Assembly (NCBI GenBank): GCA_947579605.1
Contig: OX388307.1
Span: forward strand, 18,701,237 to 18,765,236
DNA length: 64,000 nucleotides
Direction: 5' to 3'
DNA from: Athripsodes cinereus
Lineage: Eukaryota; Arthropoda; Insecta; Trichoptera; Leptoceridae
The notes below the pieces were generated by a model. That model was given only the letters and a program-made list of their open reading frames with translations, searched no databases and was not told the origin of the DNA. A program made the position numbers and the translations under genes. Shown piece by piece: positions 12,991-26,334 of this stretch. Every line of letters starts with the position of its first letter. Within the stretch, counting starts at the first letter, position 1.

Positions 12991-13719
12991 TATGCTTATA
13001 CCCGCATACGTATTCGTAATAGGAAATATGAGCATCGAGTTGAGAAACTGAAATTAATAAATTCAAAATTGTATGGACGTTTAGAAGGATGGATCTGGAG
13101 AAGATTAGAATATTTTAATTAAAAATATGTTTATTATTAGGAATTTAAAAAAAAAAAATACTTTGATTGTCTTTATAGACAATTATTTACAGTAGTAGAT
13201 ATCTTTGTATCTCTTTTGTGTGATACAATCTTTAAAAATACATTATCAAAATAAAATTTGAAATTCATTAATTGTGTCACATGTGCTGAGTTTAAGTTCA
13301 AATATTCCCAGTCAGACCTCAATGACTATGATATACCTAAGCTTAACATTCTCGATGTAGTCTCTATCTCTAAACAAATTTGTAGATTAACAGAATAAAA
13401 TGTTTAATGAATATAAAGTTCATGTAATTTTATAGGTATCTACAATATTAGAGCACAAAGGATCCCTTTTTTTCTCCCTGAAAGAAAATATTCCAAGAAT
13501 TTGAAAATGAAACACGATAAGTTTTCTCTTTTATTACATAATACAAATAAGAAACAAAATACTAAGATGAATGAAATAAATCTAACATCCATTATCAGTT
13601 AACCTTTAAAAATCTTTCAAACCTAGTAAATATTTCGTTCCAAGAATGTTATCAAACCTCTTAGGAAAGAAATACACTTCACCACCAGACACGAAGGTTT
13701 TAATAGATTAGCACTTAAT

Positions 13720-13796
13720 ATATGTAACACGAAACATTTAGCATATAAAAGGCTTATGCCATGAACTGTTGAATAAATAAATAAAAATCGTAATCT
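13720..13796 (+). mobile_element. LINE 3' tail, decayed
   Basis: Same block order as the fragment at 12890, ending in an AATAAATAAATAAAAA run. The overlapping minus-strand ORF is chance. Confidence 0.45.
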
Positions 13797-16700
13797 GTTC
13801 TTCAAAGTATTGAAAGAGATCATTTAAACTAATAACAAATTAAGAAATATTGGTTGAAAAACTAGTAAATATGACACAATTTCCTATAAAAAAAGCTATG
13901 ATGTATTTATCAGCGAAACGATTTATTATTTCATTGAATTGATTTTCATATAAAAAAATGCGCGAAGGTTATTTTTCTTGAGGAACAATAAAACAGACAA
14001 GGACTAAATGGTATAATACAGAAAAACGCACGGGAATAAATCGGACTCTTGATATCACTCGGAATTGCACAAAGCGAAAACACGTTATTGCTTTTAACCG
14101 AAATGCGGTCAAACAATGTTAGTTTAAGTTTGGAACGAAGTATGGGACAAGTCTAAAACTTTATCGTTTTGTCACTTTACTAACATTTTAGTTTTATTCA
14201 TTCCATATGAGTTACTTGTATATTCTTCTGAGTCAGTATGATAAAGGTACATTTTTCCAATGGAATTGGAATGCCCGAATAATGTGCTTGCACCCATGGG
14301 TCACTGTCACTTCGATTACGAAGTCGATTCGAAGAAAATTTCGAATTTATTACGCTTCAGTGATTTCTATGAAATAATATATTTTGGCAAATAACGTGGC
14401 AATAGGTAGAAGAAAAAAATAACCCGAAAACAAAATGTAACGCTATTCAATGTATACCTACCGCCTAAATATTATATTATATTATATATATAGAAAATGA
14501 CGTCTTACTTTAATAACACAAAGTATATTCACTTTGGTGTCATTAGTTCAATTGAAACCAGGGAACGTGAGTTGTCAATTTTTATAACAACAACAAAAAA
14601 AAAACATTTTTTACCTTTTCTTAGGGGTGGACAAATTCATTATGAATTTTAAATCCTTCGCTTAAAATAAACCTTAATTGACTTACCTCGGAATTTAACT
14701 CCTGAAAAGTTTTTCTCGATGTCTGTATTTCTTCTTCGAGTTTTTTGTATATAGAAATATTTCGATATGATTTTAATATTTCCATACTATATTTAGTAGA
14801 AAGTAATAAAACCGTAGATTAGTCCATACTAGTTACTGGTTATAACGGTAACTAGTATGGACTAAACACAAAAAAATAATTTTATAATGTTATAGAAACA
14901 CACATGTATGTAATGTATGTAATATATCAGTGGAGTGTCTTGATATGTACGTGCCAAGCATGACATTTTCTGATTATTAGATGTTAACCATTATATTTAA
15001 CAAAAGTTATCGCACGCTTGAATCCTCACCACGAAATATTCTTATTAAAATTAGTGCGTCGTACCAAAGACATGAAAGTGTTAATATTCAACGGAGTCGG
15101 AATGGTAAATAATTTCTCTTTTGCTGTAGCAGTTTGTCAGTTCCAGTTCATCCCCTCCGAGAAATAATAGTCTGCAAACAATACTAGTCTCAGTGTGAAT
15201 TGTCCTCGCAAGTAAATACTCATGTACTTTTTAGGGCCGCAGATAAAGCACTCGTATAAGGAATATAAAACTGTGAAAGCTTTCAAATGTTTTTCTCTCC
15301 TTATAATTCAGTCTGAAAATGTCTTTTGTTTCAGTTTCTCTTTTCATTATTTTCTTCTTGAAGATTTAAACTTAGCCTCGGGCTGCGTTATATTGAAACC
15401 AGCTCCTGGAAAATTCTATAGTTTTGTTATACCCCACTCTTCCTCAATTCCACTCTACTCTTTCCTATAATGTTTTGATAAACTGTAGGTATTTCTTTAG
15501 CAATGCTGGTTCAACGAAGCGTACTAATAATATTTAAAATAATTTGCCTGAAATAACTTTATTCATTAACAAACCTTATTCATATTTATAAGATCTGGTG
15601 TAAGAAAGCGCCTCACAATTTAGGATTTTAAACAACAAAGTAATTTTAAAATGTGATATGAATTATCTCATCTTGATAATTTGAATAATGTTTACCGAAA
15701 CATAGTTTTAATCACTTGTAAGAAAAATCACTAAATAGATTCTAGGCTGTAAAACAATGTTGTATCGATTGTCCAATATGAGCAGTATGAATAAAAATTG
15801 CATATTTAGGAAACACTCCTCATGCTATTTAATATAATTATAGTTAGATGTACTAAATACCGAATTATAGTTGAGATCAATGTTCTCTAAAACTCTGCAT
15901 AATATTTCAGCACAAGTTGCAGGTACCGAATAATCGTGAAAAAGCTGTATAGAAGACTGAATTTAAAGTTTCAAGCAAAACTTTCTTTATATATCATCAC
16001 TGGGATATACAATAATGAAATATATACATACTTACATTAGTACATACATTCATATAATTATCGTGCTTTGTGTTGTATCTAAGCAATGTCTCCAGCGTCG
16101 CATAATATTTAATATCCAACTTACTTCTACTTGCCACTTACGTTGTATTATTGTAAGTGTTGTCTCTTCATATTTATTGTATAATAAGTACCTACTAACT
16201 AAATGTAATACCAACCATTATACTATTTTGTGTCCGCAGAACTACTCGCAACTTGGAATACTTGAAATGTATAGGTACTATTATTATATAATATCTACGT
16301 TAATGATAAAGTTCTCGAGTACCTCAAATGTTATGAAGGATAATAATAATAATTATGATCTTTACAATCGACGTTATACTTTTAAGGAATATTGAAAATA
16401 ATTAACTTAGTAACCAATCCAACTATGTAATAATACATGTACTGAGTTCACCAAATAAGAATATCAATAAACAAAATAAAAACTGAAGCTATTAAGGCTC
16501 TATAAAGTATGAGAAGTAAAGACAAAGTGCTTCTTCTAAGACAGCCTACGCTACAGAGAGATTTAACTTTGTATTTTATTTCCGACTCGTGTACATAGAT
16601 ACCTGTGCGGATATAAATATCTGAATACTTTTACATGTCTTAAGACTAGTTTTTTTCTTATTTATTGATACGTCTTTGCCTCTAAGCTTACTGAAAAATC

Positions 16701-18361
16701 CATCCCAATGTTACTTTTTATGTCGAAAAGTTTTTGATAGTATTTAGAAATATATCTTTATTTACTCTTATTTCAAAATATATTTAAAATTTTGGCGTGA
16801 AAAGCAAATTGCATTGTTGTGTGAGTCATGTAATGGAATAGTTGGTTTAATATTTATTTCAATAATACATTATAACATGAATTTTACATTGTTGCAGGTA
16901 ATACTATGAACATAATGCACATACGAGTACCTAACTACATAATAAAATATATGTAGGTACACTAGGGTGAGCGATAACAGGGTAAGTTTAGAGTTTCTCT
17001 TTGTGTGTCTGGCCTTTTAATGGACAATGCTAACACGTCATGACTGTATATTATATGTGTGCAAGTGTATCAAAAGTATCCCAGCAAATTGAAATGTTAC
17101 ACATCTCCACGTATTTTTTGTTATAAAATTCCCAACAAGCGAAGTTGTAATGATGAACGATGGCTTGAAGTATTTCTTCTGTTCAGTATTTTCTCTATTT
17201 TTCTTACAGTTTAGCATCACATTGTAACTTTTATTATAAATCCACTGATTACCAATCTCATTTAATATGCATTTTCATTTCATTCTTTTTCTTATTTAAT
17301 ACATCGTTCTCGTATTTTTTCCCCGATATATTGTTACCGAACATTCTTTATAAGTAAATAGCTTGTTTCATAGTATAATATTGTATTATAACTTTTCGGT
17401 TAGTTCCTACCACTTATGTAATTATATAAAATTGTTTACAGATTCTTTCATTAGTGTAGTTAATACGATTTATATTATTTGACCTATATGTACGCAGAGG
17501 GCTTAGATAATTATATATTGTGTAAATGTTGGAAGTATTATTCGTAGATATAACAAGTTATACTTCTACATTAGGTATGTTGTCAAATACAAAGTATAGT
17601 AAAAAGTTAATATTAAAAATATACCTTCCAACAAAATGTTTGCATAAAGACAATACCTAAGTATCGCTGTGAAATACATATGTATATGTAATAATAATAA
17701 TTCCCAGTGGACAGTTGTAACTTGGGTATGTACTTAATGACCATAGAGATCCCCTATGACATAGATACTGTACTATGTGTGTACTTGTATGCCTTGAGAC
17801 TAGTATCTCATCCCACCTGGCAGGCGGCTGCACAGAGCGGAACATGGGTAACACCAAAGTTCCCTTCATCCCGCATGGAAAAGTTTCGTCATAAATCTGC
17901 TCGCCTATAAACGACGATAATTCGTTCCCGGATATTTCTAACGACCAAAGACATTCTCAGGTGCGGTGTTATCCAGGCAGGTAACACAATATTATAATAC
18001 CATATTTTGTAAACGACCGCAGCCTTCCCATAAATACCTACGTTTTTCTTTACATGCTCGCATATACTGAAATCCATTTGTGATTTATTAACAACGTAGG
18101 TATGTAGAAAATTTCTTACCTTTTTTGTGTCAATCGCGTGACAATTCATTTACCAAATAACAAAAAGATTTAAATATAAATATCTTAAGACATTAAAATG
18201 TATCTCAAATTGTTTAAAACCTATTGTAAAAAATTCCATATAAATAAATGTGTTACAATATTTATTTTTTTCATAGGAAATTATAATTATTAAATTTAAA
18301 GGGCTGGAAATAATGATTTTTAAACTAGAGAAAGGCTTAGAAATTATAATTTTAAAACTAG
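13797..18361. other. AT-rich DNA with no gene seen
   Basis: Apart from the palindrome at 14819 and a GC-richer patch at 17700-17990, nothing recognised. The 126-codon ORF at 16015-16395 is low-complexity and AT-driven. Confidence 0.5.
14819..14865. repeat. Near-perfect 47-bp palindrome
   Basis: Arms TTAGTCCATACTAGTTAC (14819-14836) and its exact complement (14848-14865) around an 11-base centre that itself contains the palindrome GTTATAAC. Confidence 0.9.
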
Positions 18362-18575
18362 GTTGGCCGCAACATCAGGCACCCAGGCCTACTCATCACC
18401 ATTGAGGAGGTAGAAATACTAGAGGCCGACAAAGAGACACCTATATAGATCAAGTGAAAAAGGATATGAACCGTGGCACGTACGTAGAATTAAAGAGACT
18501 AGCAGAAAATTAGGAGGAATGGAAAATAAAATCCAAACTCGTTGCAGACCAATCTATCGGATTGTAACGCACTGT
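18362..18575 (+). pseudogene. Decayed 3' fragment of the 25716/44545 LINE family
   Basis: Matches the last roughly 70 codons of that family (WPQHQAPRP region, then YVELKRLAEN, then CAGACCAATC) with several substitutions, in-frame stops (TAG after CTATA, TAG after GAAAAT) and deletions near 18410. It ends at the same GATTGTAAC sequence. Confidence 0.8.
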
Positions 18576-19881
18576 ACTTGTATATAAATGTTAATTGACT
18601 AAGATTTGAGTAATTAAGTATTCAATGTTGATTGAATTCATGAAGTTTCAAAAATTCTGAAGTAAAATCGCTTGCTTAATCTTACATTACGTATTATCAC
18701 AAAGAAAATTTCAAATAGATTTTAGTGATTTTCGTATGTTTATACATTGACTAACTTTCAGTTTAAATTGATAGAGAAATGTATTGTTATTTAGTTTCAG
18801 TAGAATAATAATAATATATAATTATTAAATTCTATTTTGCATTTCTAGTCATTTATGTATTCATCCTTATACCTAAATATACTCGTGTATGAAAACAAAT
18901 ATTTACCAATCGATTGTACTCGTATTGTTGTAGTATGGATGTTGATATAATAGCTCGTACAATGCAGTAGAATCACGTCATAAGTGCAGTGCTTCGCATC
19001 AATGAGCATAATATGAGTTAACTCAACCACATATTTTCCGGATTAATTTTGAATATCGTTGCGTTGGAACTTCAGGATTTGGAATATTGAACTATGAAAC
19101 TAAGTGACTCGACAGGTTGGTTAAATCAAGTGTCAATTTAAATGCTGGTATTGGAATTTAAAATACGTACGTTTGGATTTCAACTTTACTGATGGCATTA
19201 AAAAACTGCATATTTTACTGTTACGTTTAAATTATATGACAATTTGTGTTCATTATTATCGAAATTTAATCACCTACTATTTCTATATGTTAATTATCTA
19301 GATGTAATTGAATTCATGGCTATTTTCAATTTCCTGAAAATGTTCATTATTTTACAATATTGTATTAAACAATATATTGTAAGTAGGTATGACATTTCGA
19401 GATGATGATTTCTTTGATTATATGTTGAGAATATAATCAAATCATTTAATATATTATGTTCCTACATGAACATACATCTACTGTATATCACATTATAAGA
19501 AATCTCGTCACACATCTACTAAACTTCCTGATATCCTAAGTTCCATATCCCACTGCTAAACGTAGCGGGAAACTAGCTGGAGACGTTTATCTTTTGATAG
19601 TCTTGCTTTCAATTTTACGGCCTTACGGTTCCCAGCTTGGGAAAATATAATATCGTAAGATTCACCCCGATGTACGAAGGTACCTAGTTCATCTATACCT
19701 CTTAATACATTTACATATTTACCTAGAATATGTGTATGCACACATTGTTCACACTATGTGTACAATGAATATTTGTTACTGAAGGAAAACTTTAATGATT
19801 ATTCTTTAAAACTTTACATTTCTTACAACGGTATCAAATGTTTATATATTTTCACGGCCTGTTTGTATTCCACAAGATTTT
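18576..19881. other. AT-rich DNA with no gene seen
   Basis: Nothing recognised. Confidence 0.6.
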
Positions 19882-20022
19882 AATATTTATTTATTTATTT
19901 ATTCATTCTCTTCTTTACACTGATTACCAACAATTCCATAGAGAAGGCATTCAAATTAATACAATCAACATACCTAAAGGGCGAGCTTTACGCAAAGGTG
20001 CGATCTCTTCCAAAAAATCCAA
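19882..20022 (-). mobile_element. LINE 3' tail (antisense)
   Basis: Inverted ATAAATAAATAAATA start, then TCTTTACACTGATTACCAAC, and a GCGCAAAGGTGCGATCTCTTCC-like end that matches 42763-42908 (GCAGAGGCGCGATTTCTTCC). It makes up most of the 93-codon ORF at 19838. Confidence 0.6.
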
Positions 20023-22549
20023 GCTATATTACTTTTCATCAATGATTTACCCCAAAATGTTTCATAATATCCTAGCAATGTCAAAACTAGCACATAACTA
20101 CATACAGTTTAGTGACTGAGTTTACATAGGTTCTGTTGTAGGTACATTATTAGACTAATAATTTATTAAGGCATGAAAGTGTGCTAGTAGATCCTTTTTG
20201 TAATCTTTTTGTGTCTCGATACTTTCGAGTGATAACACCGAGTGGTCCATTCGCACACCTACCTCCATAAGATTATCCCGGATTTTGTTTGAGTAAAGAA
20301 TCTAGTGAACAACACAAAATGTCAACATTACATTGATGTATCGATGTCTTACTTTCGTATTCGGTGAATTTATTACAAAACGATCTGTCTTCACCACTTC
20401 GTAGGTACTTTTTGCCAGTGAATGAAAAGTGGCCAGCATTTCCCATCATATGAAATGAAATCAACAAATATTTATTTCAAAAATAAAGTTATTGACTTAC
20501 ATTTTAGTTTCTTTATTTCTTTTTCGTCGTTTTTATTTCATTGAAACAAACAGATTGTAATAAAAAATAATTACATGGGATGTATTTCATTATTTTTATT
20601 TTTAATTTTTATAGTAGAGAATTAAAATAATGAAAACTGTTGATATTAAATTTTATTAAGCAACCTTCATTGTTGTTGATAAAAGAAAATTTAGTATATC
20701 GTAAGTACAAAGTCGTTTCATTTATGGGAAATAGGAGATGGAATACTTTTTCAGAAATCAGTTAAACGAATATCAGAAAATATATATTATTCTTGTGAGA
20801 ATTGTTCATTATTGGTAAATTGTAAAAATATAAATTACTCTTAGGTGGATTCATCTCACAGACGATTATTCATAAGAGTTCCAAGACATACTAAGATAAT
20901 ATATTATTATATAGTATTTCGATGGGTTCTAGATTGATCCTTTTTAATTTTATTTAGAATATCTAACTAGCCATTTTGAGGAAAAAAGACCATAGTTACT
21001 TTTTTATAAGACACGGAATAAATAAGTCTTACACATTTATTAGTATTTTTATGTAGAATAACAGATATTGTTAACATAATTCTTCTTTTCAATTTAGTTA
21101 AACACCTATTGTTAATAAATTGAAGGGTGTCGCGCATGAAAAATTGTTAGGAGTAAGTAAGTACTTAAGTTCATGTGTGCAACTCAATATGAGAGTGTGT
21201 AATTTATAGTACAAAACGACAAAGTAACAGGAAGCAGCATAGAGTTGTATGTATCTACTGTTCTACATAATGTTATATAATGTAGTATGGAGGATAGAGC
21301 CTGAGAAGCCGAGGCATGATGTAAGGTATATTCTCTTGAACTTCTTCGTGAAGCACTTCTAAGATTGACAGCGTTTACTCGAGGAGACTTTTATGGTTAA
21401 ACTTCGTACATCTCTATTTTATTACCGACTGGTTTACTTTAACTTTTCTCCTTGTATGTAGCTGACGTGGTTGGTTACACGGTTACATTTTCATTCCTAA
21501 TTTCAAGTCTCCTCTTTTATAATAATCGTATCTATAACCGTGCCTACCTATTCAAAAGAAAACTATTTATGTTTAAAATTTTGGACTAAAACGTTGTAGC
21601 ATACCTTTACTCTGCTACATTTCCTTTTACTTCTAAATTAAACATGCTTAAGCTTTTATAAAAATAAACCTACTTAAGATAATTTCGCTTAATGATATAG
21701 TTTATTAGTTTATTTATTGGTTATTGGATTGATAATAATTATTAGATTTATGTGAAACGGTATTTGTGTGAAGACTGATTATATATTGCCACATACAGCA
21801 GATGTGACGATTCAATTACACGTATTCCTAACAATACAGTCGCATTTACCACTGCATGAACCTGTATAAGGAGAAGATGGGAGGAAGTTTCAGATCTGCA
21901 TGTCAAATTCATAAGAGATAGGTTTTACAACCAAAATCGCATACTTATTATGTGCATGTATGATTTAGGTATTATATTATTTTGTGCAATAATAATATTT
22001 TGAAGTAACACAGTACAATATGTTTGTAGTTAAGATTGTATTAAGATAGACACACAGTATCGTTGTATATAAATATATACTTACACTAGTAAAAATATTA
22101 TGTGTTTCTACGATGAAGTATTTAATAACACGTTGATAGGGCAGGTACAACGCATAGTAGTGCTATGCTATGCTGCTCTGTAGTTAGGTAGGTACCTACC
22201 TTCTTTTCCTATTATTAATACTCTCCTCCAGATGCCACGGAATAGCGTCACCTGATATTATTGGCAAGCTAGTTAATATAATTTATAAACGAGGATTTAA
22301 CATACTTTCTTCTTTTGTGCTGTATTCTGTAGGTATTTCAAACAGTTATTCAATTCATTATATACTTACTGGAGTTATCAACACCTTTTATCCGTAAAAT
22401 TTAATAACAACTTATTTTTTTTAGAACGATTTATTTATTTTATTTATTTATTCATTCTTTACTGTATATTGATTAAAAAAATTACATAAAAGGTATACAT
22501 ATTGGTATTCTTTTGAAATATCGCCCTGTAGCATATATCTAAGCAAAAC
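20023..22549. other. AT-rich DNA with no gene seen
   Basis: A truncated LINE-tail start (TTTATTTATTCATTCTTTAC, 22441-22461) is the only recognised piece. Confidence 0.55.
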
Positions 22550-23629
22550 TATCCACTGAGATTAAATCGCGACTTCTGATTGGCTGAAATCACACTAAAG
22601 AGATAGATTACTGCTTCCACCTAGCAAAAGAGAAAATTCTGTCAACTGACTTTTGTATGGAAATTACTCAAGCTTTTTGCAAAAATTTCTTTCGAACCTC
22701 ATCTTTTATAATGCTTAGCAAAATGCTATAAATGTGTCACAAATATTTCTTCATTACGACCACTTGCATCTTTATAACATTCACTTAGTCCACTGGCTTA
22801 GTCCATTTGTAGAAAATGCCGTGTTGATATGAATGATGCACAGGAGATTTTTTTTGGATAGTTATAACATTATTCTTAAAATTACCTATATAAATAAAAT
22901 AATATCTACATTTGCCTGTGTTTAAATTGAAACGTTATTTTCAGGAATACCGTAAGATATGGTGTTCCTACTTTGAAACATTTTTAGGACAGGCAAGTCC
23001 GAATACAAAATATATCTTTGTGAAATAATGTTATAACATAAGGGCACTCTGCGATTTTTCATATTACACGTAATTAGTTCGCTAGCTACTTTATTTTATA
23101 CAGATGCTGTGACGATACCATTTCAATTTAAAAAACTTCCATACTTACAGTTTGACTTAACTAACGTATTCTAATTACACCATCTTTATTAAAAGTCTCA
23201 TTTTGCGTTATTTCTAAATAAATAAAAATAAACTAAATCAGTACTGAAAGAAATATATGAGAAGGATTATTTTTTAATATAAATTAGTAGGGAACCTATG
23301 ATTTCTATATTCAAAACAAAAGTATTATGTATGTAACGACATGTTAGTTATGGATGTGCTGTCTAAGATTGTATTACCTACTGATCGTCCAATGTTCTAA
23401 CGACAAATTTACTGGTTCACGGCATTGTATTTTTTATCTACCTGCAATGCAAAAGATGAAGTATTACAGGTTTGATTTCGATTAAAGACTTGATCAATTT
23501 CCATACAAATTTCAATTGATAGAATTCACCTTCATGAAAGGTGTAAGTAACAAAATCTATCGTGCCAGTTGCATTCAGCCAATCAGAGGCAACTCGGTTT
23601 TTAGATTTTACTTTATGCCACCAGATAAG
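22550..23629. mobile_element. TIR element with long divergent inverted repeats
   Basis: The left end (22550-22672) and the inverted right end (23487-23629) share CTCTGATTGGCTGAA-like, ATAGATT and TTTGTATGGAAATT blocks in the same order over about 120 bases, with substitutions and small indels. The roughly 800-bp middle is AT-rich without a transposase. No target duplication was identified, so the superfamily is open. Confidence 0.55.
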
Positions 23630-23754
23630 ATTTTTTTTTATTTTAAATTATTATTATACATAAACATAAATCAAAACGGAGTGTATTCTTCCAGTACGTG
23701 TAGGTACATGTATCCTACTACTAATATATCTTCACGGTATAAATCACAAACGGG

Positions 23755-23986
23755 CTAGCCATGAGACCAGCCGCATGTAATAAACATGCATGATGTCCTC
23801 TCCGCCCCAACAAAATGTGTGGCAAACATCATCGTTAAATTAAAAATGTAAAATTTCTATATTTTTTCAACAATAATCTTTACTTAAACATTGGAATGTT
23901 TTTGTCGCTTACATGTTATATTTGTATGTCTTTCATCTGTTGTGTACCATGTAAATGAATAAATAAAAAAAATAAAAAAAAAAAAA
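23755..23986 (+). mobile_element. Retroelement 3' fragment with poly(A)
   Basis: Begins with the block shared with 8905-9056 and ends TGAATAAATAAAAAAAATA followed by an A-run (23972-23985). Confidence 0.65.
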
Positions 23987-23989
23987 ACC

Positions 23990-25704
23990 TACGTTCAAAC
24001 ATAAACGTCAGCATTAAAAAGATCAATCACGCACTAAATTATATAATTATGAGGCATTATTACATGCTTAGCATTTTTTCTCCTTAAAAATAATAGAACG
24101 TGAAATCGATTGAAATAAGTAAGAAAAATGTTTAAAGGAAAATAACGAACGGAATCACAACCATTTCCTAAGTGATTCCTCCTCTTCATTTAAGCAAGCT
24201 TTTGAGTCGTTTGGCTGATGTTTCTGTTTTCTTAAATAACCTTACGCATGGGGAACTCTGTAGTGCTTCAGATTATGAGAATTTATGGCAACAGTAACAA
24301 TCTTCTCGATGCTACTGAAAGAGAAAATAAAACAAGATGGAACAAAGATAATATTTGTTTTATATATGTACACAGATGATTTTAGTAGCTACTAGTCGTA
24401 TTTCCTGGTGAAAAGAATGTCATGTTGTGACTGTTACGCTGTTTGGTAGGTTATTATGTCTAATTTTATTGCTAGTATGTGTTTAATTTCTCTTTTTATA
24501 TGCTTATGTTTCTGCCACCATATTTACAATATATTTTCATTTCCAATATCAACTGTAAGTACCCAATGTGCGGAGTCAATAAGTTTTCGTCAAGGTTATT
24601 TTCTATATAATGTTAACCTAAATAACTAAACTTTCCTCTTGATTCGTGCGATATTGAATTATTTTGCATAGTCGGCTCAAGTTCGCTTTAAAATCCAATG
24701 AACTTTTTTTTTTCTTTGGTTTAACTGGAAACTGAAAAGATTTGATTTTACTAACAACCAATTAGTGGAAAATTTATTTCAGTTATCAAGTAGAAAATCT
24801 TCGACTTATTATTATTTCATGTACCTACATAGTTTCAGGCATTTGTTTGGCTTTGTTTATTGCAATATAATCATCTCCATATTTTTGCTCTCTGTAAAAC
24901 TATGGCTAACTAAATTGATACAAAACCTCGCTACATAAATCACGATAGATCCAATCTGAAACTTCTTCCGTGATTACTCAGATCCTCGCCGCTGGCATAA
25001 ACCACATTAAATACGTTGTAGATATTTACTGAACAAGAAAGCTCATTTATTTTTATGTACGTCCCGAAAGTTATTGAATCATTTCTATAATAATGTGCAA
25101 AATTCAATTTCCTTGATTGACTTCATAATAGGCTTTCTATTTTACTTACTGATGGTATTCACATTCCTGTATATTATCTATGTACAGTTGTGAGTGAGTA
25201 GCTCAGTTCACTTATCCGTTTTCTTAAATTAAATATTTGAAAAGAAAGACGAAACGTGTCGGGTGTCAAAGCATTTGAAATGTCTGGCATGATTCAAGAA
25301 CGTGTATAAACTTGTTGAAGACTTTTATATTGTCCTTTATTTTAAGATTTATCTTAAGGCGACTCCCGTTGAATTTTTATTACTTTCATCGTCCCACTAA
25401 GTCACACATAATATCAATATAGGTACCTACCTACTTTATCAAATGATATGTGAGTACATATATGGTACTGAAATTTTATAATTAAAGAGTTTTTGATTAT
25501 ATTAAGATAAATTTTAACAAGCGTTTCTTTCTAATCAGAGGTTGATGATGATCTAAGAAGTCGAAAGACGTCTCTCTCTTGTTAGTTTAATATATATAGT
25601 AGAATAAAACGCTTGTTTCAATTTATAAAAATTATGGAATTCTACTGCTAAATTACTAAATTCTACAGCAAAAAATTAACTACACCTTGATTTTTATTTT
25701 GAAG
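23990..25704. other. AT-rich DNA with no gene seen
   Basis: Nothing recognised. Confidence 0.6.
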
Positions 25705-25715
25705 ATACAACTAGT

Positions 25716-26323
25716 AAGTGAATTCGTGTACCTGGGCAGCAGAATAAACCAGGATGGACGCTCCAAAGCAGAAATTGTAAGCAGAATAAACTGAATAAAC
25801 CAGGCAAGGATTGCCTTTAACAAAAAATCAAAGATATTGGAATCCCCAAATATTAACTTAAGCGTAAGGAAGAACCTTTCTAAAGCCTTTGTATGGAGCA
25901 TTCTGCTTTATGGTTGTGAGACATGGACCATCAGCAAGAGTGAAAGCGGACGGTTGGCGGCCTTTGAGATGTGGTGCTACAGACGCATGCTTAAGATCCA
26001 TTGGTCGGAGCACGTCGAAAATGAAGAAGTATTAACCAGGGTAGGCGAAAAAAGGCAACTCCTTAAGAGAATCAGCCAACAACGAGCTAACTGGATTGGC
26101 CACAACATCAGGCACCCAGGACTACTCATCGCCATCGCAGAGGGTAAGACCGAGGGGACAAATGGCAGAGGCCGACCAAGAGACGCATATATGGACCAAC
26201 TGAAGAGAGACATGAACTGTGGCTCATATGTAGAGCTAAAAAGACCGGCTGAGAATAGAGACGAATGGAGAAGAAAAACCAAACTCGTTGCAGACCAATC
26301 CAATGGATTTTAACTCATTATAT
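25716..26323 (+). pseudogene. 5'-truncated LINE, RT C-terminal part
   Basis: Encodes the end of a non-LTR reverse transcriptase: FVYLGSRINQDGRSKAEI, then LLYGCETWTISKSESGR, MWCYRRMLKIHW, RGRPRDAYMDQLKRDM and DEWRRKTKLVADQS, with TAA just after. A small duplication (GAATAAACTGAATAAACC) near 25790 puts a stop in frame, so only 25837-26313 is open. The 11-bp duplication ATACAACTAGT flanks it (25705-25715 and 26324-26334), proving a target-primed insertion. The element end is TAACTCATTATAT, without poly(A). Confidence 0.92.
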
Positions 26324-26334
26324 ATACAACTAGT

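Noticed and set aside
16015..16395. 126-codon ORF on +
   Set aside because: Rich in I, Y and N, with repeated codons from AT-rich and AATAAT-like DNA, no domain and no splice or 3' signals. Best explained by chance.
16960..16995. CAGGGTAAGT donor-like site
   Set aside because: No open frame or start leads into it.
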